Source: Bog-793 sp963823945 (lineage in GTDB: Bacteria > Actinomycetota > Acidimicrobiia > Acidimicrobiales > Bog-793). From it: a stretch of DNA of 64,000 nucleotides. Below, piece by piece: positions 24,979-31,826 of the stretch. Position 1 is the first letter of the stretch, and every line of letters begins with the position of its first letter. Below the pieces are notes generated by a model, which was not told the origin of the DNA, searched no databases, and was given only the letters and a program-made list of their open reading frames with translations. Both the position numbers and the translations under genes were made by a program. The stretch is taken from the NCBI GenBank assembly GCA_963823945.1, contig CAWGNK010000005.1:124001-188000 (forward strand), in the 5' to 3' direction.

Positions 24979-26640
24979 ATGCCGGACCTTGCGGCCGCCC
25001 GCCGGCCGCTGCGGGTTCGTTCCCTCGGGCGCGTCCGCTACCGCGAGGCGCTCGCTTTGCAGCACGCGCTGTTCCACCACGGCAGCGAGGACTACCTGCT
25101 CCTTCTAGAGCACGCCCCCGTGTACACGATGGGCGTGCGCGGCCGGGCCGAGCACGTGCTGGCCGATCCGGGAAGTGTTGGGGCCGAGCTCGTGCGCACC
25201 GACCGGGGCGGCCAAGTCACCTACCACGGGCCGGGTCAGGTCGTCGGCTACCCGATCATCTCGCTCGAGATGGGCCCCGGGGCGATTCCCGCCTACGTGC
25301 ACGGGCTGGAGGAGCTCGTCATCACGGCGCTCGGTCACCTCGGCCTGCCGGGGGCCGGACGGGTGGAGGGTTCTCCCGGGGTGTGGGTCGACCCGGCGGG
25401 CGCCTCGCCGCGCAAGATCTGCGCCGTCGGCGTGCGGGTGTCGCGCGGCCGGACGATGCACGGCTTCGCGCTGAACGTCGATGCGGATCTCGCGATGTTC
25501 TCCCACATCGTGCCGTGCGGCATCGCCGACCGGTCGGTGACGTCGCTGCGCGCCGAGGGGGTGGCTGCCACACCAAGGGAGGTGGTCGACGCGCTCGTCG
25601 AGGCGGCGCGGACCGCCCCCGTCTTCGCCGGCGCGGCGGGGAAGCGCGTCATTGAGCGCCAGGACGCCTCGCCCGGCACGGTGCGTGCCAGGGCCGGCTC
25701 CGGCAGCGCGGCGGGGCCCGCGGCCCGGCGGCTCGCCGCGGCGGGGGTCGACCCGACCACCGCCGTCGAGATCACCGACCGCAAGCCGCCCTGGCTGCGG
25801 GTCGCAGCCTCGATGGGTGACGAGTACCTCGCCCTGCGCCGGACGATCCGGTCGCTCGACCTCGTCACCGTCTGCGAGGAGGCGGGTTGCCCGAACATCT
25901 ACGAGTGCTGGGCCGAGGGGACCGGGACCCTGATGATCAACGGCGAGCGCTGTACGCGGGCCTGCGGCTTCTGCCTTGTCGACACGTCTCGCCCCCGGCC
26001 CCTCGATGCCTCTGAGCCAGACAGGGTCGCCGCGGCGGTCGCGAAGATGGGCCTCGCCCACGTCGTCGTGACGACCGTCGCCCGGGACGATCTCGCTGAC
26101 GGCGGCGCCGGGGCGGTCGCCCGGACGATCCGGGCGATCCGCAAGACCTCGCCCGGCACGACCGTCGAGGTCCTCATCTCCGACTGCAAGGGCGACGAGG
26201 CCGCCCTGCGGGAGATCTTCGCGGCGCGTCCCGACGTGCTCGGTCACAACGTGGAGACCGTGCTGCGCCTGCAGCGTGCGGTCCGGCCGCAGGCCTCGTA
26301 CGCGCGCAGCCTGGGCGTGCTCGCAGCCGCCAAGGCGGCGGGGCTGGTGACGAAGTCCGGGTTCATGCTCGGTCTCGGTGAGACCGAGGACGAGGTCGAC
26401 GGGGCGCTCGCCGACCTCGCATCCATCGGCGTCGACATCGTGACGATCGGCCAGTACCTGCGGCCGTCTGTGCATTCCCTGCCGGTCGCACGCTGGTGGA
26501 CCCCGGACGAGTTCGCCGCCGTGCGCCGGCGCGCCCTCGCCTTCGGCTTCGCGCACGTCGAGGCGTCGCCGCTCACGCGCTCGAGCTACCACGCCCGCGA
26601 GGGGGCCGAGGCGGCGAGACGGGTCACGGCCACGGCCTGA
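24979..26640 (+). CDS. LipB-LipA fusion: octanoyltransferase plus lipoyl synthase
   Basis: One uninterrupted 553 aa frame combining both steps of de novo lipoylation. Residues 1-222 are LipB: RGGQVTYHGPGQVVGYPII, the catalytic lysine in SPRKICAVGVRV (near 145) and cysteine in FSHIVPCGI (near 178). After an Ala/Gly/Arg-rich linker of about 40 residues, residues 262-553 are LipA: auxiliary cluster CEEAGCPNIYEC (near 299), radical-SAM CTRACGFC (near 325) and the C-terminal RSSY serine (near 534). All key residues of both enzymes are intact. It starts 4 bases after the E2 stop and would modify that E2. Caution: a single-base error at the junction could artificially join two adjacent genes. Confidence 0.9.
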   Translation: MPDLAAARRPLRVRSLGRVRYREALALQHALFHHGSEDYLLLLEHAPVYTMGVRGRAEHVLADPGSVGAELVRTDRGGQVTYHGPGQVVGYPIISLEMGPGAIPAYVHGLEELVITALGHLGLPGAGRVEGSPGVWVDPAGASPRKICAVGVRVSRGRTMHGFALNVDADLAMFSHIVPCGIADRSVTSLRAEGVAATPREVVDALVEAARTAPVFAGAAGKRVIERQDASPGTVRARAGSGSAAGPAARRLAAAGVDPTTAVEITDRKPPWLRVAASMGDEYLALRRTIRSLDLVTVCEEAGCPNIYECWAEGTGTLMINGERCTRACGFCLVDTSRPRPLDASEPDRVAAAVAKMGLAHVVVTTVARDDLADGGAGAVARTIRAIRKTSPGTTVEVLISDCKGDEAALREIFAARPDVLGHNVETVLRLQRAVRPQASYARSLGVLAAAKAAGLVTKSGFMLGLGETEDEVDGALADLASIGVDIVTIGQYLRPSVHSLPVARWWTPDEFAAVRRRALAFGFAHVEASPLTRSSYHAREGAEAARRVTATA

Positions 26641-26706
26641 TCCCCGGCGACCCCGTCGCCGCCCTCGCCCGGATCGGTCGACGGGCGCTGCGGGTAACCT
26701 CGGGCC

Positions 26707-27573
26707 GTGTCCACTGTGACGAGATTCCCGGTCACGCCGCCCGAACACCCGGTGCTCATCGTGGTGCTCGACGGCTGGATCGACGCCGGCTTCGCCGCCG
26801 CGACCGCTGTCGCGGCGATCCTTGCCGAAATGCGCACGGAGACGTTCGCGAAGTTCGCGGTCGACGACCTCGTCGACCAGCGGGCGCGGCGCCCGCGGTT
26901 GCGGATCGACGATGGGATGCGCGCCGGGATCACCTGGCCCGAGCTCCATGTGCTCGTGGGCAAGGACCGGATGGGCTCGGGCGTCGCGCTCCTGCTCGGC
27001 CCGGAGCCCGACTACCGGTGGCGGTCGTTCACGGGCGAGGTCGTGGGCCTCGCGCGCGAGCTCGGTACCCGTCTCGTCGTGGGCCTCGGTGCCTTCCCGA
27101 ACGCGACGCCGCACACGCGGCCGGTCAAGCTCGCCGCGACCGCCTCGGACGCGGACCTCGCCCGGCGGGTCGGTGTCGTGCGCGGTTCGATCGAGGTTCC
27201 CGCCGGGATCGGCGAGGTGATCGGTGAGGCCTGCGCCGAGGCCGGGATCCCCTCGGTCGGCCTGTGGGCGCGTGTCCCGCACTACGTTGCGGCGATGCCG
27301 TTCGCGCCGGCGGCCCTGGCGCTCGTCGAGGGGCTCTGCGACGTCTCCGGCCTGGTCGTCGGGACGGACGGTCTCGAGCGCAGCGCCGAGGAGGCGCGCG
27401 CCCAGGTCGACGAGCTGATCGCGCGCTCGCCGGACCACGAGGCGATGGTGCGGCAGATGGAGGACCAGTTCGACGCCGGCGGCGGGATGTTCCCCGATCT
27501 CGAGGGCGAGTTGCCGACGGGCGACGAGATCGCCGCCGAACTGGCGCGCTTCCTGCGGGGCGAGTCGCCGTGA
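26707..27573 (+). CDS. PAC2 family protein (proteasome-assembly-chaperone-like)
   Basis: 288 aa. The VLIVVLDGWIDAGFAAATAVA opening, followed by the FAVDDLVDQRARRPRLRIDDG segment, is typical of the actinobacterial PAC2 family, which is related to proteasome assembly chaperones but whose biochemical role in bacteria is unresolved. The C-terminal 60 residues are acidic and helical (AEEARAQVDELIARSPDHEA). Its stop overlaps the GTG of the next gene by GTGA, indicating coupling with the HAD phosphatase. Confidence 0.85.
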   Translation: MSTVTRFPVTPPEHPVLIVVLDGWIDAGFAAATAVAAILAEMRTETFAKFAVDDLVDQRARRPRLRIDDGMRAGITWPELHVLVGKDRMGSGVALLLGPEPDYRWRSFTGEVVGLARELGTRLVVGLGAFPNATPHTRPVKLAATASDADLARRVGVVRGSIEVPAGIGEVIGEACAEAGIPSVGLWARVPHYVAAMPFAPAALALVEGLCDVSGLVVGTDGLERSAEEARAQVDELIARSPDHEAMVRQMEDQFDAGGGMFPDLEGELPTGDEIAAELARFLRGESP

Positions 27574-28286
27574 GCGAGGAACCCGGGAGGCCCGGTCCCC
27601 GGGCCGAGGCGGTGCTTTTCGACATGGACGGCCTGCTCGTCGACACCGAGCGGATCTGGGGCCGCGTGCAGTCGGTCGTCTTCGACGAGATCGGGGTCGA
27701 CGTCCGTCCGCTGCTGGGCGGGGGCCTCATCACGGGGATGCGCGCCGACGAGGCCGTCGGGCTGTTCCGCCACCGCCTCGGGTTCGCCGGACCGAGCGAC
27801 GCCGAGCTCGCCGACCGGATCGTCGAGGGGGTCGTCGCAGCCATCCCCCACGAGGCGCGGCTCCTGCCCGGCGCGCTCGAGGCGCTCGACTTCTGCGCGG
27901 CGAACGGGCTCACCGTCGCCCTCGCCTCGGGATCGGTCGAGCCGGTGATCGACGCGGTGCTCGCGCACTTCGGGATGCGGGGCCGGTTCGCGGCGGTCGT
28001 CTCGGCGGCAGCCGTCGAGCTGGGCAAGCCGCACCCGGCGGTGCTGCTGCTCACCGCGGAACTGCTCGGCGTCGATCCCGTCCGCTGCGTCGTCGTCGAG
28101 GACGCGATGAACGGCTGCATCGCCGCCAAGGCGGCGCGCATGGGTGTCGTCGCCGTACCGGAACCCGGCACGGAGAACGACCCGCGCTGGGTGCTCGCCG
28201 ACGTCGTGCTCGACTCGTTGGGCGAATTCGCCGGGCCCGAGGTGTCCGCCCTGCTCGGCCTCGTCCCGGTGGGCCGCCAGGGCTGA
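27570..28286 (+). CDS. HAD family hydrolase (beta-phosphoglucomutase-like)
   Basis: 238 aa phosphatase or phosphomutase of the haloacid dehalogenase superfamily. Motif I is LFDMDGLLVDTE with nucleophile near Asp18, motif II the serine in VALASGSVEP, motif III the lysine in ELGKPHPAVLL, and motif IV VVVEDAMNGCIAAKAA. The helical cap between motifs I and II fits subclass I, as in sugar-phosphate phosphatases. Start GTG 27570, overlapping the PAC2 stop. Substrate unknown. Confidence 0.88.
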   Translation: MSEEPGRPGPRAEAVLFDMDGLLVDTERIWGRVQSVVFDEIGVDVRPLLGGGLITGMRADEAVGLFRHRLGFAGPSDAELADRIVEGVVAAIPHEARLLPGALEALDFCAANGLTVALASGSVEPVIDAVLAHFGMRGRFAAVVSAAAVELGKPHPAVLLLTAELLGVDPVRCVVVEDAMNGCIAAKAARMGVVAVPEPGTENDPRWVLADVVLDSLGEFAGPEVSALLGLVPVGRQG

Positions 28287-28304
28287 CGGCGGCGCCGCCG
28301 CCGT

Positions 28305-28841
28305 CTACGTGGCGAGCGTGACGACCCGGGAATCCCCGGTGCCGATCAGGTTCAGCGTCGCGACTGCCGTCGCCGGGAACGTCCCGCCGCGTGCTCTCGC
28401 CACGGCGACGACGCCCTGGTGGTTGAGGGGTACGACGACGACGGCCGCCGTGCCGGCGGCGAGGCGGTAACCAACCGAGCCGAGCTCGTAGTGGGGCCGG
28501 CCCTTCTGGCGGTCGATGAGGAGGAGCGAGCCCGCGCACCTGGCCCTGGTGCAGCTGAGCTCCACGTCGACCCGCCGGTCCCGCACGACGAGGTAGTCCG
28601 AGACGATGGCGATCTTCGGCCTGACGACGGCGCCCGGGGTCCGGTCGCGCGCGACCGAGAGGCGCGGGGCCAAGAGCACGACCGCGGCCCGGTGGGCTTC
28701 GACCTGAGGCGTCGTCGCGTGGTGCGGCCCAGCCGGGGTGATCGCCGCCGCCGCGACCAGTGCGAGGGCGGGGAAAGAGGCGACGAGCCTCGCGACGCCG
28801 GACCTCGTCGCCCGGTGCGCTATCCGTCGAAGGCTCTCCAC
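28305..28841 (-). CDS. Secreted or membrane-anchored beta-domain protein, function unknown
   Basis: 178 aa from GTG 28841, chosen because a GGGGAGGG site lies just upstream; the frame extends to 28997 without such a site. An N-terminal hydrophobic segment (ARLVASFPALALVAAAAI) looks like a signal peptide or anchor. The exported part has a VDVELSCTRARCAGSLLLI unit, two cysteines spaced as in the C-terminal domain of the NHL-repeat protein at 15.8-16.1 kb, followed by a beta-rich stretch ending in GTGDSRVVTLAT. I do not recognise the family; it resembles small immunoglobulin-like domains common in actinobacterial exported proteins. It lies downstream of the ABC exporter genes on the same strand. 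Confidence 0.6.
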   Translation of the reverse strand: MESLRRIAHRATRSGVARLVASFPALALVAAAAITPAGPHHATTPQVEAHRAAVVLLAPRLSVARDRTPGAVVRPKIAIVSDYLVVRDRRVDVELSCTRARCAGSLLLIDRQKGRPHYELGSVGYRLAAGTAAVVVVPLNHQGVVAVARARGGTFPATAVATLNLIGTGDSRVVTLAT

Positions 28842-28971
28842 ACGCCCTCCCCGCGAGACGTTGGACGGGGCCGAAAATACCAGCTGGCGGGGCTGTCCGG
28901 CGCCCTCACCAGTGCCGGTCGGCCGCTCTCCGGTCGTTGTGGCGGCGCCGTGTCGGGGCGGCCGGGCCCCG

Positions 28972-29739
28972 TCAGGCGCGGGCTGTGGCCACGGCACGGT
29001 CCTCGACGAGCCTCCCGTCGCGCAGCCGGACCCGATGCTCGGCGCGCCGGCCGATCTCCTCGTCGTGGGTGGCGAGGATCACCGTGACCCCCGCGGTGTC
29101 GCGCAGCGCCGCGAGGAGCTCGATGACCTCGCGCCCCGTCTCCGAGTCGAGGTTCCCGGTCGGTTCGTCGGCGATCACCACCTTCGGCCTGTTCGCCAGC
29201 GCCCGGGCGATCGCCACCCGTTGCTGCTCGCCGCCCGAGAGCCGCGAGGGGAGGTGATGAACCCGGTGGCCGAGTCCGACCTGGTCGAGCAGCTCGGCGG
29301 CACGGGCGACCTGGGCCTGATGCGGCGTCGAGGCGGGGACCATCGCGATCCAGACGTTCTCCTGGGCCGTCAGTGTCGGGATCAGGTTGAAGTGCTGGAA
29401 GACAAAGCCGATCTCCTCGCTCCGGATCTGCGTGAGCACGCGGTCCGAGGCGTTCTCCAGCTCCCGGCCGGCGAAACGGATGGAGCCGGACGTCGGCAGG
29501 TCGAGCGCTCCGAGGAGTTGCAGGAGAGTCGACTTGCCAGAGCCGCTCGGCCCCTCGAGGGCGACCATCTCCCCGGCAGCGAGGGTGAGGTCGATCCCGC
29601 GCAGCGCGTGCACGGCTACGCCACCCTTGGTGAAGGTGCGCTCGACCGACTGCAGGACGTACAGGGGCTCGCCCTCCAGGGAGTCCTTCTTGGTTACCGG
29701 GCTTGTGGTGTCTGTCGGGCCTGCCGATCGTGTCGTCAT
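28972..29739 (-). CDS. ABC transporter ATP-binding protein, MacB/LolD type
   Basis: 255 aa ATPase of an FtsX-like exporter. ATG 29739 with GGAG 9 bases upstream. Walker A GPSGSGKST at 63-71, Q-loop in FVFQHFNLIPTLTAQENV, signature LSGGEQQRVAIARAL, Walker B KVVIADEPTGNLDS and H-loop in VILATHDEEI. The FNLIPTLTAQENV and ADEPTGNLD elements are typical of the MacB/LolD group, which moves antibiotics, lipoproteins or peptides out of the membrane. It follows the permease gene by 52 bases. Confidence 0.92.
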   Translation of the reverse strand: MTTRSAGPTDTTSPVTKKDSLEGEPLYVLQSVERTFTKGGVAVHALRGIDLTLAAGEMVALEGPSGSGKSTLLQLLGALDLPTSGSIRFAGRELENASDRVLTQIRSEEIGFVFQHFNLIPTLTAQENVWIAMVPASTPHQAQVARAAELLDQVGLGHRVHHLPSRLSGGEQQRVAIARALANRPKVVIADEPTGNLDSETGREVIELLAALRDTAGVTVILATHDEEIGRRAEHRVRLRDGRLVEDRAVATARA

Positions 29740-29791
29740 CGCTTCACTCTCCACTCGAAGGTTGGTTGATTCCGGGTCCCGCGCCGCCGGA

Positions 29792-31588
29792 TCATCCGAG
29801 ATCCCGCAGGGCCGACGCCGGGGCGAGCCGCGCCGCCCGCCAGCCGCCAGCCGCCCCAGCCAGCAGGCCGCCGACAATTGCGCCGAGGAAGGCGAGCCCG
29901 ACTGTCGCGAGGTGAACCGGGGCGTTGAGGTGCACCAGGAACGTCGTCGTCCCGGTCGTCGACAGCCCGATGCCGTTACTGAGGCTCGAGGCCCCGACGG
30001 CGAGGCCGGTCGAGGTCACCGACAGTCCCGGCCCGATGGCGCTGATGATCGCGCAGACACCGACACCGACGCCGAGGCCGATCACCGCCCCGACGACACC
30101 GATTCCCAGCGTCTCGGCCATGATCTGGCGCACGACCCGTCCGCGGCTCCATCCGATCGCCCGCAGCGAGCCGATCTCGCGAACCCGCTTGGCGACGCTG
30201 GAGAGCGTCAAGAGGGCGGCGATGAGGAACGCCGCCAGCAGGACGACGATGGCGAGCGCGACTCCGAGGCCGTTGGCGAGCTTGTGGGCGTTGTTCAGGC
30301 TCCCGCTGACCTGGTCGGCGAGGGTTTTCGAGGTGAGGACCGTCGCGCCGGGGAGCTCCTTTTTGATGGCGGCGGTCACGGCACTGACGTTCGCCGAGTT
30401 GTTCACGGAGACGAGAACCTCGTCCACGTAGCCCTTGGCGGAGGCGAGTCCCTGGACGGTGGGGAGGGTGAAGTAGATGTCCGAGACGTTGCCGGTGAGC
30501 GTCGGCGCGACGAGGCCGACGATCTTGTAGCTCTTCTTGTTGATCGTGACGGACCCGCCGACTCGCAGGTGCTTCGTGCTGGCGTAGGCGGTGTTGACGA
30601 GGACCTCATCGGCGGAGTTCTTGGTGTACCAGGTGCCCGCGGTGAGCTGGGACTTGGTGATGAGTCCGGTGTCCGGGTAGGCCGCGTCGACGCCGGCGAC
30701 GGTGTAGGTCGAGGTCGCGGTGTTCGTCGTGGGCGCGGCGAGAACCTCCCTGATCGTCTGCTCCGGGACGACGTACTTCTCCACGTAGGAGCGCTGTGCC
30801 GGGGTCATGCACTTCTGCAGGGCGGAGTTCGAGCCGAAGCCGTTGAAGTTGTACCCCCGGCCCCCGCCCGGGCCGCGTGTGCCCGAACTACCCGCCGGCC
30901 CGGTGCCCGTCGAGCTGCCACCGAAGGTCTTCTGCAGCAACTTCTGGACGCAGGCTCCTTCCTTCGCCCTCTGGGCCGTGGTGAGCGTGGGCGGCTTCAC
31001 GGTCTTCGAGATCGTCTGACCGCCCGTTTTCAACGTGGCGGTGATCTTCGGGACAGTGCCGCTCTCGTGCAGCGCCTGGAGCGAGAGCGCCCCGACGGCG
31101 GCGGTGACGTCGGGGATCTTGGCGACGTCTTTCACGGCGACGGCCGGGAAGGTGATGAGGGTCCCAGGCACCAGGAAGTCATGGGTGAATTTCGTCCCGG
31201 GATTCCCCAGTTTCTTCAAGTCCGTGATGATCGAGGCGTTGTTGTTGAGAAGCGAGGTGGCTTCGGAGCTCTCCGCCCCGTAGCCGGCGGTGCCGGGGGC
31301 GAAGAAGCCGCCGCCGCCGTAACGGCCGCCACCGCGGCCGGGGAACCCGCCGGGCGTCGTCGTGGTCGTCGTCTGCGAGGTCGTCGCCGCGACCGTGCGC
31401 GTGACGATGATGTCCGTACCGACCGAGCCGAGGGGCGAGAGGATCCGGTTCTGGGCGTCAGAGAGCCCTTCGGAGACCCCCACGATTCCCATCACGAGAC
31501 CGACTCCGAGGGCGAGCCCGAGGCTCGTGACGATGGTCCGCCCGAAGCGCCGTCGAAGTTCATTCCACGCATATCTCACCGAGACCAC
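29792..31588 (-). CDS. ABC transporter permease, MacB/FtsX type with Gly/Thr-rich insertions
   Basis: 598 aa partner of the ATPase at 28972-29739. Start GTG 31588 is supported by AGGAGG 5 bases upstream; longer frames exist. One N-terminal span (SLGLALGVGLVMGIVGVSEG), a long extracytoplasmic domain, then three C-terminal spans in an FtsX-like domain (LAIVVLLAAFLIAALLTLSS, VAKRVREIGSLRAIGWSRG, ETLGIGVVGAVIGLGVG, VGLAFLGAIVGGLLAG). The external domain holds low-complexity insertions: a Thr tract then FPGRGGGRYGGGGFF near 105-130, and GGSSTGTGPAGSSGTRGPGG near 245-265, unusual in MacB. Substrate unknown. Confidence 0.9.
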   Translation of the reverse strand: MVSVRYAWNELRRRFGRTIVTSLGLALGVGLVMGIVGVSEGLSDAQNRILSPLGSVGTDIIVTRTVAATTSQTTTTTTPGGFPGRGGGRYGGGGFFAPGTAGYGAESSEATSLLNNNASIITDLKKLGNPGTKFTHDFLVPGTLITFPAVAVKDVAKIPDVTAAVGALSLQALHESGTVPKITATLKTGGQTISKTVKPPTLTTAQRAKEGACVQKLLQKTFGGSSTGTGPAGSSGTRGPGGGRGYNFNGFGSNSALQKCMTPAQRSYVEKYVVPEQTIREVLAAPTTNTATSTYTVAGVDAAYPDTGLITKSQLTAGTWYTKNSADEVLVNTAYASTKHLRVGGSVTINKKSYKIVGLVAPTLTGNVSDIYFTLPTVQGLASAKGYVDEVLVSVNNSANVSAVTAAIKKELPGATVLTSKTLADQVSGSLNNAHKLANGLGVALAIVVLLAAFLIAALLTLSSVAKRVREIGSLRAIGWSRGRVVRQIMAETLGIGVVGAVIGLGVGVGVCAIISAIGPGLSVTSTGLAVGASSLSNGIGLSTTGTTTFLVHLNAPVHLATVGLAFLGAIVGGLLAGAAGGWRAARLAPASALRDLG

Positions 31589-31778
31589 TTCGACCTCCTC
31601 GCCCGTGGCGCGCCCTTCGCAGGCAGCGACGGAACGATAAATCTCGCGGCTGAGAGACAGCTGTGAGGCGCCCATGAAAACGCGCCGAATCCGGGGCACC
31701 CCGCGGCCCGTTGCGCCCGGTCGCCGTCAGGAGAAGTTGTGCGGAGGTGTCACCGGTGTCGATCCCCAACGGGGCCGA

Positions 31779-31809
31779 GACCGCGGGCCCCGTCCCGGGG
31801 CGTGCGGTC
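31779..31809 (-). terminator. Hairpin downstream of leuS
   Basis: GACCGC (31779-31784) pairs with GCGGTC (31804-31809) and, inside, GCCCCG (31787-31792) with CGGGGC (31796-31801), with a small internal loop and a TCC apex. It begins 18 bases after the leuS stop on the minus strand. No T-run follows. The surrounding gap 31589-31826 contains nothing else I can support. Confidence 0.5.
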
Positions 31810-31826
31810 CTCGGCCGGTCCGGCGG

